From positions 1-36,562 of the forward strand of contig JAJTEO010000018.1 of assembly GCA_021300395.1 (NCBI GenBank): 36,562 bases of DNA. Reading direction: 5' to 3'. This DNA is from Fluviicola sp. (GTDB taxonomy: Bacteria > Bacteroidota > Bacteroidia > Flavobacteriales_D > Crocinitomicaceae). The translations under genes were made by a program, and so were the position numbers. The notes beneath the pieces are model-generated. The model was not told the DNA's origin, ran no database searches, and saw nothing but the letters and a program-made list of their open reading frames with translations. Positions 26,297-35,408 of the stretch are shown here, piece after piece (the first letter of the stretch is position 1; every line of letters starts with the position of its first letter).

Positions 26297-27199
26297 ATGA
26301 AAAATAAGGTGCTTTTAATATGGTTTTGCTTCATTTCACTTTTTAGCACAAGTCAAAAAGAATTTTTTTCAATACCTGATTCCATTTCATCTAAACGAAG
26401 CATCACAACAACATCATTAATTTCTACATCCTGGCTTGGAGGAACTGCTGGACTTTATTCAGTTTGGTATAAAGAATATTCTTCCTCTAATTTTCATTTT
26501 TTTAACGATGGGAATGAATGGCTTCAAATGGATAAAGTTGGGCATCTATATACAACAAACAAATTAGCTCTTCAATTAACTGATTTTTACAAATGGAGTG
26601 GTTATAAAAACAATAAGGCGGCAATCATAGGGACAAGTATTGGATTTGGTTTTCAAAGCACCTTAGAAATATTAGATGGATTTAGTTCGGGATGGGGATT
26701 TTCTCTTTTAGATATGGGTTCAAACACAATTGGAGCCGCATCTTTTTTATCACAAGAAATATTATTAAAAGATCAACTTTTCATCTTAAAATTCTCATCT
26801 CACAGAACAAATTATGCTCAATTAAGACCAGATGTACTCGGTGCTAATTTTTCTGAACGTTTACTGAAAGATTATAATGGTCAAACTTATTGGATCAGTT
26901 TTAATCCTTCTCGCTTTTTTCAAAGCACTAAAATTCCGAAATGGGTTTGTCTTTCTTTAGGTTATAGTATTGATCAAAAAATTATAGGTAATGATAATTA
27001 TTACACTGATGCTAAAACTTTAATAAATTACCATGCTAAAAGAGAATTTTTGATGTCTTTAGATGTTGATTTTAGTAAAATTCCGATTAAAAGACCTTGG
27101 TTAAAAGCATTCGTAAAACAATTCAATTACATCAAAATACCTTTTCCTACACTGATTTTATCGGATGGAAAGATGATTGCAAAAGGAATCTATTTCTAA
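26297..27199 (+). CDS. DUF2279 family exported protein
   Basis: One of two genes on the plus strand. The 300-residue product begins with a signal peptide (about 1-20, VLLIWFCFISLFSTSQ) and matches the DUF2279 family: DKVGHLYTTNKLALQ (about 77-91), ILDGFSSGWGFSLLDMGSNTIGAASFLSQE and SERLLKDYNGQTYWISF. Several weakly hydrophobic, glycine-rich stretches suggest an envelope protein. The family is found beside many different genes and has no known function. It converges tail to tail with the cpsB-like gene, with only 4 bases between the stops and no terminator visible. Confidence 0.82.
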   Translation: MKNKVLLIWFCFISLFSTSQKEFFSIPDSISSKRSITTTSLISTSWLGGTAGLYSVWYKEYSSSNFHFFNDGNEWLQMDKVGHLYTTNKLALQLTDFYKWSGYKNNKAAIIGTSIGFGFQSTLEILDGFSSGWGFSLLDMGSNTIGAASFLSQEILLKDQLFILKFSSHRTNYAQLRPDVLGANFSERLLKDYNGQTYWISFNPSRFFQSTKIPKWVCLSLGYSIDQKIIGNDNYYTDAKTLINYHAKREFLMSLDVDFSKIPIKRPWLKAFVKQFNYIKIPFPTLILSDGKMIAKGIYF

Positions 27200-27203
27200 A
27201 TAT

Positions 27204-27947
27204 TTACAATTGATTGTTTTTGAAATTCAGTTCAAATAACTTTTTGAAATTTGAACTTGATAATTGTTTTTCTAACAACAATAAATGTTCTATTCTATGA
27301 CAATCCGTTCCAACTAAATCAATTGCACCAGCTTGAATTAGCTTTTCTGCTTGCCTCTTCACTTCTGGTCCATAATGGCCAGAAAGCGAATTTAAATTCA
27401 TTTGAATATAAATTCCTTTATTTCTCCATTCGATTGCTTTTTCAATAGATCCATGAAGAAATGAGTACCTTTCAAAATGTGCAAGTACAGGCTGATAACC
27501 ATTAGTCAATAATTCAAAAAATAGATTCTCTTCACCTTGAGGCATTGAGAAAAATGAAAATTCAACTAAAACATGATTACCATTGAAAGTCATCAGTTCT
27601 TTTTTCTTTATTTTCTCAAATAAAGTCTCATCGAAGAAGTATTCCGCTGCAGCCTCAATTTCAATATCTAAGTTAATTCGTTTTAATTCAGCTCGAACAA
27701 CTTCTAAACCGGCATATATAATTTCAGGTGTGTTTCTATATTGATCACTCATAATGTGAGGAGTAGTGATCACTTTTTTGTATCCTAATTCTTTAAATTT
27801 ATAAAGCATTGCGATGGAATCGTCTAACGATTGTGAACCATCATCAATTCCCGGTATCAAATGACTATGAATATCTGTTTTTAATAAAGATAAATCTACA
27901 GGTTCAGAATTACCTTTAGTTGAAAACAATTTTGAAAAAAAATTCAT
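27204..27947 (-). CDS. CpsB/CapC-type tyrosine phosphatase (PHP fold)
   Basis: A metal-dependent protein tyrosine phosphatase of the PHP fold that in capsule systems dephosphorylates the Wzc/CpsD kinase. The 247 residues show the metal-binding motifs in order: DIHSHLIPGIDDGSQSLDDS (about 24-43), TPHIMSDQYRN, AHFERY (about 155-160) and GTDCHRIEH (about 214-222). Length and motifs are normal. It is the last gene of the nucleotide-sugar cassette, 12 bases after the rmlB homologue, which fits control of surface polysaccharide assembly; no Wzc-type kinase lies in this window. Confidence 0.9.
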   Translation of the reverse strand: MNFFSKLFSTKGNSEPVDLSLLKTDIHSHLIPGIDDGSQSLDDSIAMLYKFKELGYKKVITTPHIMSDQYRNTPEIIYAGLEVVRAELKRINLDIEIEAAAEYFFDETLFEKIKKKELMTFNGNHVLVEFSFFSMPQGEENLFFELLTNGYQPVLAHFERYSFLHGSIEKAIEWRNKGIYIQMNLNSLSGHYGPEVKRQAEKLIQAGAIDLVGTDCHRIEHLLLLEKQLSSSNFKKLFELNFKNNQL

Positions 27948-27959
27948 AGTTACTATACT

Positions 27960-29009
27960 TTATTTGTACATGTTTTCATAATATGTTTGATAAGCTCCAC
28001 TTGTCACTTTATCAACCCATTCTGTATTTTCAAGGTACCAATCAACTGTTTTTTCTAGACCTTGTTCAAATTGAATTGAAGGCTTCCAACCTAATTCTTT
28101 TTCAAGTTTTGAAGCATCAATTGCATATCTAGCATCGTGACCAGCTCTGTCTTTCACAAATGTAATTAACTGCTCATTTTCACCTGATTCCCTATTTAAT
28201 TTTTGATCTAGAATTTTACAAAGGTGTCTCACTAAATCTATATTTGTCCATTCATTTAGACCACCAACATTATATGACTCACCAATTTCACCGTTGTGAA
28301 AAATCACATCAATTGCTCGCGCATGATCTTCAACCCATAACCAATCTCTAATATTATCACCTTTCCCATAAATTGGAAGTGGTTTTTTATTGACAATATT
28401 ATTAATAACTAAAGGAATTAATTTTTCAGGAAAATGATGTGAACCATAATTATTAGAACAATTCGACATCTTCACTGGTAAACCATACGTATGGAAAAAT
28501 GCTCTAACAAAATGATCAGAAGAAGCTTTAGAAGCTGAATAGGGACTTCTTGGATCGTAACTCGTCGTTTCTTCAAATAACCCTTCTTGTCCTAAACTTC
28601 CGAAAACCTCATCAGTTGAAACATGATGAAAAACGTGATTTGAATCTTTCCAAGTTGATTTTGCTGCTTGCAATAAATTAACAGTACCAACAACATTTGT
28701 CATCACAAAATCCATTGGCCCTTCAATTGAACGATCAACATGGGATTCTGCTGCTAAATGAATAACATCTGTAATCTTATATTTTTCAAAAACACGTTGA
28801 ACATCATCTGAAGAACAAATATCACCCTTCTCAAAAACATAATTCGATGCATTTTCAACATCTTTTAAATTTTCTAAATTTCCTGCATAGGTTAACTTGT
28901 CAAAATTAACAATGCGATAAGAAGAATATTTATTTACGAATAAACGAATTACATGGGAACCAATAAAACCGGCCCCTCCTGTGATCAATATGTTTTTTGA
29001 AAATTGCAT
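27960..29009 (-). CDS. rfbB: dTDP-glucose 4,6-dehydratase
   Basis: This NAD-dependent extended SDR converts dTDP-glucose to dTDP-4-keto-6-deoxyglucose, the entry to L-rhamnose and other deoxysugars. The 349-residue protein has ITGGAGFIGSHVIR at the start, HVSTDEVFGSLG with the active-site Thr-Asp-Glu triad, the YSASKASSD Tyr-Lys pair and SNNYGSHHFPEKLIPL, all diagnostic of RmlB. It lies 15 bases after the UDP-sugar dehydrogenase. The other rml genes are not in view apart from an RmlD-like reductase at 15859-16752, so the final sugar is unknown. Confidence 0.95.
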   Translation of the reverse strand: MQFSKNILITGGAGFIGSHVIRLFVNKYSSYRIVNFDKLTYAGNLENLKDVENASNYVFEKGDICSSDDVQRVFEKYKITDVIHLAAESHVDRSIEGPMDFVMTNVVGTVNLLQAAKSTWKDSNHVFHHVSTDEVFGSLGQEGLFEETTSYDPRSPYSASKASSDHFVRAFFHTYGLPVKMSNCSNNYGSHHFPEKLIPLVINNIVNKKPLPIYGKGDNIRDWLWVEDHARAIDVIFHNGEIGESYNVGGLNEWTNIDLVRHLCKILDQKLNRESGENEQLITFVKDRAGHDARYAIDASKLEKELGWKPSIQFEQGLEKTVDWYLENTEWVDKVTSGAYQTYYENMYK

Positions 29010-29024
29010 TTATTTAATACTTTA

Positions 29025-30329
29025 TTAAAGACTCCAGTATTCTAAATCGTTGATTTTTCCTTTGAAAATCCCTTTCACATCAACAAATAAACCTTTATTA
29101 TCTTTTAATAAATTTTTAAAATCTTGTTCTGTGTAAGATTTGTACTCTTTATGGTTTACAGCAACGATAATTGCATCGTAATCATTTGTAGTTTTTTCAA
29201 TTAATCCGATTCCATATTCATGAACCATTTCATCTGAACTTGCGTGTGGATCAATTAAATCAACTTTCACTTGAAACGAAACTAATTCGTTAATGATATC
29301 AATCACTTTTGAATTTCTAATATCAGAAACATCTTCTTTAAAAGTTGCCCCCATAACTAAAACTTTCGCATCTTGAATATGTTTTCCTTGAGCGATTATT
29401 TTCTTAACTGATTGTTTCGCAATATATCCACCCATTGAATCATTCACAAAACGACCACTTGTAATTACTTTAGAATGGTAACCAGCTTGAGCTGCTTTGT
29501 GTGTTAAATAATATGGATCAACCCCGATGCAATGTCCACCAACTAAACCTGGTGAAAACTTTAAAAAGTTCCACTTCGTACCAGCAGCCTCTAATACATC
29601 AAAAGTGTTGATTTTCAGTTTATTAAATATTATTGACAACTCATTCATTAAAGCGATATTCAAATCTCTTTGCGTATTCTCAATGATTTTTGCTGCTTCA
29701 GCTACTTTAATTGTAGATGCTCTATGAACTCCAGCTTTAACAACTAATTCATAAACTTGAGCGATTTCATTCAATGATTCATCGCAACATCCTGAAACAA
29801 CTTTAATTACATTTTGTAACGTATGTTCTTTATCTCCTGGATTGATTCTCTCAGGTGAATATCCAACTTTAAAATCTTCTTTGAATTTCAATCCAGAAAT
29901 CTCCTCTAATACAGGAATACAATCTTCTTCAGTACATCCAGGATAAACTGTTGATTCAAAAACAACATAATCACCCTTTTTAAGAGCTTTTCCAACTGTT
30001 GAACTTGCACCTAATAAAGGTTTTAAATTTGGTAAATTTGCATCATCAATTGGAGTTGGAACTGCAACGATAAAGAATTCAACATCTTTTAAATCATCCA
30101 AATTAGCTGTAAAAAGAATATCACTGTTCTCAAATGCAGAAGCATCTAATTCATTACTAGGATCGATTTTATTATTCATTAAATCAACTCTCTCTTGATT
30201 GATATCAAAACCTACAACTTTAATTTGTTTTGCAAATTCTAAAGCAATTGGTAATCCAACATAACCTAAACCGATAACTGCAAGTTTAGCTTCTTTATTT
30301 ATTAACTTATTGTATATTGAGTTGCTCAT
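29025..30329 (-). CDS. UDP-N-acetylhexosamine 6-dehydrogenase (WbpA/WbpO/TviB type)
   Basis: This enzyme oxidises the C6 hydroxyl of a UDP-N-acetylhexosamine to a carboxylate, making a UDP-HexNAc uronic acid. The 434 residues show the three-domain dehydrogenase family: an N-terminal Rossmann domain (KLAVIGLGYVGLPIAL), the central helix region with the glycine-rich active-site loop PGLVGGHCIGVDPYYL including the catalytic cysteine, and a C-terminal nucleotide-binding domain (MGATFKEDVSDIRNSKV). The GGHCIGVDPYYLT form separates it from the UDP-glucose dehydrogenase at 32913-34244, which has GGSCFPKD. It overlaps the oxidoreductase gene upstream by 23 bases. Confidence 0.9.
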   Translation of the reverse strand: MSNSIYNKLINKEAKLAVIGLGYVGLPIALEFAKQIKVVGFDINQERVDLMNNKIDPSNELDASAFENSDILFTANLDDLKDVEFFIVAVPTPIDDANLPNLKPLLGASSTVGKALKKGDYVVFESTVYPGCTEEDCIPVLEEISGLKFKEDFKVGYSPERINPGDKEHTLQNVIKVVSGCCDESLNEIAQVYELVVKAGVHRASTIKVAEAAKIIENTQRDLNIALMNELSIIFNKLKINTFDVLEAAGTKWNFLKFSPGLVGGHCIGVDPYYLTHKAAQAGYHSKVITSGRFVNDSMGGYIAKQSVKKIIAQGKHIQDAKVLVMGATFKEDVSDIRNSKVIDIINELVSFQVKVDLIDPHASSDEMVHEYGIGLIEKTTNDYDAIIVAVNHKEYKSYTEQDFKNLLKDNKGLFVDVKGIFKGKINDLEYWSL

Positions 30330-31347
30330 TTCTTACTTTATAAATACGTTCGATAATTTCTACTACTTTCAATCCCTCTAATGCATTCGTTGTTGCAGTT
30401 GATCTTCCTTTCAAAGAATCAATCACATTTTGAATTACATAATTATGATTAGCTGCCGAACCTTTGTATGGTCCATAATCATTTGCAGGATTTGATTCTT
30501 TTAAAACTGGCATTTCATAATCAGTTACATTACAAACTTCTACTTCGTTCATGTATTGACCACCTATTTTCACACTTCCTTTACTTCCGATAATTGTAAT
30601 TGAACTTTCTAAGTTTTGATTTGCTACAGAAGTTGAATAGTTAATACAACCCATTCCTCCATTAATAAAATCAAAACTTACAATTCCTGAATCTTCAAAA
30701 GCTGTTGAGTTTTGGTGATTAAAATCTGCAAAACGACCTTGAATATTATCAATATCCCCAAATAACCAATACATGATATCAATGAAATGAGAGAACTGAG
30801 TAAACAATGTTCCTCCATCTAAATCAGGTGTTCCTTTCCAACCTCCTGCTTTGTAGTAACGGTCATCTCTATTCCAATAACAGTTCAATTGAACCATGTA
30901 AATATCTCCTAATGTTCCGTTTTCTACAACTGATTTGATCCACTCAGAAGGTGGAGAATATCTATTTTGCATTACACAGAAAACACTTTTCGACATTTGC
31001 AATGATTTAAAGATCACTCGTTCACAGCTCTCTTTTGTTAAACCCATTGGCTTTTCACAAACAACATGTTTTTTAGCATTTAATGCAGCAATACTTTGTT
31101 CAGCGTGTAAACCATTTGGAGTACAAACATTTACAACGTCAAATTCAATACCTGATGCTAATAATTCATCAAAAGTTTTGAAAAAAGGAACACCGAAATC
31201 AACAGCATTACATTCTTCTTTTGAACGAACATCAATCATTGCAACTAATTCACCTTCGTTTTCACGACGAATCATTTCTGCATGACGTTTTCCTATGTGA
31301 CCTGCACCTATTACAGCAAATCTTATTTTTTTATCGGAAATACTCAT
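30307..31347 (-). CDS. Gfo/Idh/MocA oxidoreductase, WbpB-like
   Basis: An NAD-dependent sugar nucleotide oxidoreductase of 346 residues. The N-terminal Rossmann motif is FAVIGAGHIGKRHAEM (about 10-25), followed by the family's VCEKPMGLT lysine motif (about 95-103) and a C-terminal alpha/beta domain with DGGTLFTQFSHFIDIMYWLFG. In Pseudomonas aeruginosa WbpB oxidises C3 of UDP-GlcNAc uronic acid, to be aminated by WbpE and acetylated by WbpD; homologues of both lie in the same operon here. The function is therefore inferred from context as well as from family. It lies 1 base after the acetyltransferase gene. Confidence 0.86.
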   Translation of the reverse strand: MSISDKKIRFAVIGAGHIGKRHAEMIRRENEGELVAMIDVRSKEECNAVDFGVPFFKTFDELLASGIEFDVVNVCTPNGLHAEQSIAALNAKKHVVCEKPMGLTKESCERVIFKSLQMSKSVFCVMQNRYSPPSEWIKSVVENGTLGDIYMVQLNCYWNRDDRYYKAGGWKGTPDLDGGTLFTQFSHFIDIMYWLFGDIDNIQGRFADFNHQNSTAFEDSGIVSFDFINGGMGCINYSTSVANQNLESSITIIGSKGSVKIGGQYMNEVEVCNVTDYEMPVLKESNPANDYGPYKGSAANHNYVIQNVIDSLKGRSTATTNALEGLKVVEIIERIYKVRNEQLNIQ

Positions 31348-31348
31348 T

Positions 31349-31918
31349 TTATAATTTTGTTACTTTATTATTCTCTAATTTATATTTTTCATTGCTTTCT
31401 GTACATAAAGCAATTCCTTCTGAATCAAATTCTAAACGTTGACCAAACTCACTCATCCAACCTAATTGTCTCGCTGGATTCCCAACAACTAAAGCATAAG
31501 CTGGTACTGTTTTAGTTACTACTGCACCTGCTCCAATAAAAGCAAATTCACCTATATCATGACCACAAACTATTGTAGCATTTGCACCAATACTTGCACC
31601 TTTTTTTACAATTGTTTTAGCGTATTCATTTTTTCTATTGACAGCGCTTCGAGGATTAATAACGTTTGTAAAAACCATTGAAGGACCTAAAAAAACATCA
31701 TCTTCGCAAATAACTCCTGTGTAAATAGAAACGTTATTTTGAATTTTTACATTTTTCCCTAAGACTACCTCAGGTGATATCACAACATTTTGACCTATAT
31801 TGCATTTTTCTCCAATTGAACAATTAGGCATTACATGTGAAAAGTGCCAAATTTTTGTTCCTTCTCCAATCGTACAACCTTCGTCAATGATTGCTGTTTC
31901 GTGTGCAAAATAGCTCAT
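31349..31918 (-). CDS. Left-handed beta-helix acetyltransferase, WbpD-like
   Basis: The 189-residue protein is built of hexapeptide repeats of the left-handed beta-helix class: [22 protein letters not shown] at the start, then [25 protein letters not shown] and [43 protein letters not shown] (quoted in part: [18 protein letters not shown]). This is the layout of WbpD, which N-acetylates the 3-amino group of UDP-GlcNAc(3NH2)A with acetyl-CoA. Length (WbpD is about 190) and neighbours agree. Start and stop overlap or abut both neighbours (TAATG with the decarboxylase gene). Confidence 0.9.
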   Translation of the reverse strand: MSYFAHETAIIDEGCTIGEGTKIWHFSHVMPNCSIGEKCNIGQNVVISPEVVLGKNVKIQNNVSIYTGVICEDDVFLGPSMVFTNVINPRSAVNRKNEYAKTIVKKGASIGANATIVCGHDIGEFAFIGAGAVVTKTVPAYALVVGNPARQLGWMSEFGQRLEFDSEGIALCTESNEKYKLENNKVTKL

Positions 31919-32913
31919 TATCTAATTATATATTTGTCAAAATTATTATGCTCTTTCTTTCTCAATTCATCTGGACTTAAACTTTTGAAATATTCATACG
32001 TTATTTTTAATCCTTCTGAACGACTTACTTTTGGACTCCAATCCAATAATTCTTTCGCTTTTGAAATATCTGGTTGACGTTGTTTTGGATCATCAACAGG
32101 TAAATCATGAAATACCACTTTTTGATCAGTTCCAGTTAATTTGATAATTTCTTCTGCAAAATCCTTAATTGAAATCTCATCTGGATTCCCAATATTCACA
32201 GGATACACATAATCACTATGCAATAATCTATAAATTCCTTCTACTAAATCATCTACATAGCAGAATGCCCTCGTTTGAGAACCATCTCCAAAAATAGTAA
32301 TATCTTCTCCTCTTAATGCTTGCCCAATAAATGCAGGCAAAACACGCCCATCATTTAAACGCATTTTTGGACCATAAGTATTAAAGATTCTTACAATTCT
32401 TGTCTCAACACCATGAAAAGTATGATAAGCCATTGTAATCGCTTCTTGGAAACGTTTTGCTTCATCATAAACTCCACGAGGTCCAATTGGATTTACATTC
32501 CCCCAATATTCTTCTGTTTGTGGATGAACGGTTGGATCACCATAAACTTCAGATGTAGAAGCAATTAATACTCTCGCATTTTTTGCTTTTGCTAATCCTA
32601 AACAATTATGAATTCCCAAAGAACCAACTTTTAGCGTTTGAATAGGAATTTTTAAATAATCTATCGGACTTGCTGGAGAAGCAAAATGTAAAATATAATC
32701 TAAATCACCTGCAACATGAATAAACTTCGATACATCATGATTGTAAAATTCAAAATTCTCTAATGGAAAAAGATGTTCAATGTTTTTCAATTGACCAGTA
32801 ATCAAATTATCCATTGCAATTACATGGTAATCTTCTTTGATAAAACGATCACACAAATGCGAACCAAGAAATCCTGCAGCACCTGTAATTAAAATTCTTT
32901 TTCTTTTTTCCAT
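31918..32913 (-). CDS. UDP-glucuronate decarboxylase (UDP-xylose synthase)
   Basis: This extended SDR oxidises and decarboxylates UDP-glucuronic acid to UDP-xylose. The 331 residues contain [16 protein letters not shown] (about 8-23), the [16 protein letters not shown] segment typical of the UXS group, STSEVYGDP with the active-site Thr/Ser-Glu, and the catalytic YDEAK preceded by GPRGV. The C-terminal [15 protein letters not shown] stretch is also characteristic. It is coupled by 1-base overlaps to UDP-glucose dehydrogenase upstream and the acetyltransferase downstream, so the two steps from UDP-glucose to UDP-xylose are made together. Confidence 0.93.
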   Translation of the reverse strand: MEKRKRILITGAAGFLGSHLCDRFIKEDYHVIAMDNLITGQLKNIEHLFPLENFEFYNHDVSKFIHVAGDLDYILHFASPASPIDYLKIPIQTLKVGSLGIHNCLGLAKAKNARVLIASTSEVYGDPTVHPQTEEYWGNVNPIGPRGVYDEAKRFQEAITMAYHTFHGVETRIVRIFNTYGPKMRLNDGRVLPAFIGQALRGEDITIFGDGSQTRAFCYVDDLVEGIYRLLHSDYVYPVNIGNPDEISIKDFAEEIIKLTGTDQKVVFHDLPVDDPKQRQPDISKAKELLDWSPKVSRSEGLKITYEYFKSLSPDELRKKEHNNFDKYIIR

Positions 32914-34244
32914 TATTTTTCTGTTTGAACGAAAGGTAAAACTGTTTTTCTACCAACTGAATTGTAATAGAAACCTAAATTTAACATTTGATCTAATTCA
33001 AATATATTACGACCGTCAAAAATGACAGGTTGTTTTAATTTCGATTTTATTTTATCAAAATCTGGATTTCTAAATGCTGACCATTCAGTAGCAATCAATA
33101 AAGCATCTGCATTATCCAAAGCGTCATATTGATTTTTAGCATAACTGATTTTATCTCCAATTACACCTTGAACATTTGACATTGCTTCAGGATCGTAAAC
33201 CTCAACTTGTGCTCCTGCATTTAATAATTCCTCAATAATATATAAAGCTGAAGCTTCACGAATATCATCTGTATCAGGTTTAAATGCTAATCCCCAAATT
33301 GCAAATTTCATTCCTCTAATATCACCGAAGTAATTTTTCACTTTTGGAACAATTGTTACTTTTTGTTTTTCATTTACATCTAAAACACTTTGGATAATCT
33401 CAAAATCATATCCAACTTGTTTTCCACTTTTCAATAAAGCACTAACATCTTTAGGGAAACAACTTCCTCCAAATCCAATTCCTGGATATAAAAACTTATG
33501 ACCAATTCTTGAATCTGAACCAATACCTAAACGAACTTTATCTACATCTGCTCCCACCAATTCACAGAAATTTGCAATTTCATTCATGAAGGTGATTTTT
33601 GTTGCCAAAAACGCATTCGCAGCATATTTTGTCAACTCAGCAGATTTTTCATCCATAATGATTAATGGATGTCCATCTCTAATAAATGGTTTGTATAATT
33701 CTTCCATGATTTTAGCTGCACGTGGATCTGACGTTCCAATAACAACTCTATCAGGGTTTAAAAAATCATCAATTGCAAAACCTTCTCTTAAAAATTCAGG
33801 ATTCGAAACGACTGCAAATTCAACAGTTGCATGCTTTTTAATCGCTGCTTCAACTTTATCTGATGTTCCGACAGGAACAGTAGATTTGTCAACAATCACT
33901 TTATATTCAGTCATTATTTGACCCAACTTATCAGCAACATTTAAAACATAACTTAAATCAGCTGATCCATCTTCACCTGGAGGTGTTGGCAAAGCAAGAA
34001 AAATAATTTCAGCAAAATCTACCGCTTCTTTTAAATTAGTAGTAAACTGAATTCTTCCTTCTTTAATATTTCTTTCAAAAACAACGTCTAAGTGAGGTTC
34101 ATAAATTGGAACTTCACCATTACGCATTCTTTCTACTTTTTCTTCATTGATATCAACACATATAACTTGATTTCCTGTTTCAGCAAAACAAGTTCCTGAG
34201 ACTAAACCAACATACCCTGTGCCTATAACTGCAATTTTTTTCAT
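32913..34244 (-). CDS. ugd: UDP-glucose 6-dehydrogenase
   Basis: This enzyme oxidises UDP-glucose twice to UDP-glucuronic acid. The 443-residue protein has the N-terminal [21 protein letters not shown] Rossmann motif (here [17 protein letters not shown]), [33 protein letters not shown], the catalytic loop [14 protein letters not shown] with the nucleophilic cysteine and the C-terminal [16 protein letters not shown]. All motifs are standard. It provides the substrate of the decarboxylase that follows with a 1-base overlap. It lies 33 bases after the aminotransferase gene. Confidence 0.96.
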   Translation of the reverse strand: MKKIAVIGTGYVGLVSGTCFAETGNQVICVDINEEKVERMRNGEVPIYEPHLDVVFERNIKEGRIQFTTNLKEAVDFAEIIFLALPTPPGEDGSADLSYVLNVADKLGQIMTEYKVIVDKSTVPVGTSDKVEAAIKKHATVEFAVVSNPEFLREGFAIDDFLNPDRVVIGTSDPRAAKIMEELYKPFIRDGHPLIIMDEKSAELTKYAANAFLATKITFMNEIANFCELVGADVDKVRLGIGSDSRIGHKFLYPGIGFGGSCFPKDVSALLKSGKQVGYDFEIIQSVLDVNEKQKVTIVPKVKNYFGDIRGMKFAIWGLAFKPDTDDIREASALYIIEELLNAGAQVEVYDPEAMSNVQGVIGDKISYAKNQYDALDNADALLIATEWSAFRNPDFDKIKSKLKQPVIFDGRNIFELDQMLNLGFYYNSVGRKTVLPFVQTEK

Positions 34245-34277
34245 AGTGTGAACAGCCTTGTAAAATTACAAGTTAAA

Positions 34278-35324
34278 TTAATTTTTACTTTTTATAAATT
34301 CTGCAACTGAGTTACAAATAATATCTAAATGTTCCTGTTTCATTTCCGTATGAATCGGTAAAGAAATTACTCTTTCAGTCAACCAATCAGTGATTGGTAA
34401 AACTGTTGAAGAACTACCAAAAGATTCAAACATTTTTTGTCTATGAGCTGGAACAGGATAATAAATCATCGATGGAACACCTCTTTCTTCTAAAAATTTA
34501 TTCATTTCATCTCTGTTTAACCCTTCAACTTGCAATGTATATTGGTGAAATACATGTGTTGAATTTTCAGCTCTTACAGGTGTTTTTAATTGAGGGAATT
34601 GAGCAAAAAATTGATCGTAATAATTTGCAACTTCATTTCTTGAAGCATTATACGTATCTAAATTTCTTAATTTGATTCGTAAAATTGCTGCTTGAACACT
34701 GTCTAAACGTGAATTACAACCAACTACATCATGGTAATATTTTTTACTTTGACCATGATTTGAAATCATCTTAATTTTAACTGCTAATTCAGAGTCATTC
34801 GTGAAAATCGCTCCTCCATCACCGTAACAACCTAAATTTTTTGAAGGAAAAAAAGATGTACAACCAATCGTTCCAATTGTACCCGTTTTTACAGTTTCAC
34901 CATTTGACAAAGTGTAATCACATCCAATTGCTTGGGCGTTATCTTCAATGACAAACAAATTATGTTTTTTAGCAATTTCCATAATTTCATTCATAGGTGC
35001 TGCTTGACCGTATAAATGAACTGGAACAATTGCTTTCGTGTTTTCAGTAATTGCAGCTTCAATTTTTGAAGCATCAATACAATATGTATCTGGATTTACT
35101 TCTACAAATACAGGCTTTAACCCTAAAAGAGCCATCACTTCTGTCGTTGCGATGTAAGTAAAAGATGGTGTAATAATTTCATCACCTGGTTTTAAACCAA
35201 GTGCCATTAATGCAATTTGCAAAGCATCTGTTCCATTTGCACATGGAATCACATGTTTCACTTCCAAGTAATTTTCAAGTTCTTTTTGAAAAGCAGCTAC
35301 CAATAAAAAAGGGTAAATATACAT
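34278..35324 (-). CDS. DegT/DnrJ/EryC1 sugar aminotransferase, WbpE-like, N-terminus replaced
   Basis: A PLP-dependent aminotransferase whose 348 residues match WbpE closely from ANGTDALQ onward: PGDEIITPSFTYIATTE, VHLYGQAAPM, IEDNAQAIGC and the PLP lysine in FFPSKNLGCYGDGGAIFTND (near residue 183). WbpE aminates the 3-keto sugar made by WbpB. The usual first 30-40 residues (a VDLK-type start, an amphipathic helix and a GP motif) are missing; the frame instead opens MYIYPFLLVAAFQKELE, with family resemblance resuming at about VAAFQKELE. An in-frame TGA lies two codons before the ATG, so no longer reading exists. This looks like a short deletion joining the 5' region to codon about 40, and activity is doubtful. 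First gene of the cassette. Confidence 0.87.
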   Translation of the reverse strand: MYIYPFLLVAAFQKELENYLEVKHVIPCANGTDALQIALMALGLKPGDEIITPSFTYIATTEVMALLGLKPVFVEVNPDTYCIDASKIEAAITENTKAIVPVHLYGQAAPMNEIMEIAKKHNLFVIEDNAQAIGCDYTLSNGETVKTGTIGTIGCTSFFPSKNLGCYGDGGAIFTNDSELAVKIKMISNHGQSKKYYHDVVGCNSRLDSVQAAILRIKLRNLDTYNASRNEVANYYDQFFAQFPQLKTPVRAENSTHVFHQYTLQVEGLNRDEMNKFLEERGVPSMIYYPVPAHRQKMFESFGSSSTVLPITDWLTERVISLPIHTEMKQEHLDIICNSVAEFIKSKN

Positions 35325-35408
35325 ATTTCAATCGGAAAATTTGACTTTTTTAAACGTTAATTAAAAGCAATTTAAAAATTTGATAATATAAAATTTAAAA
35401 TATTGAAT

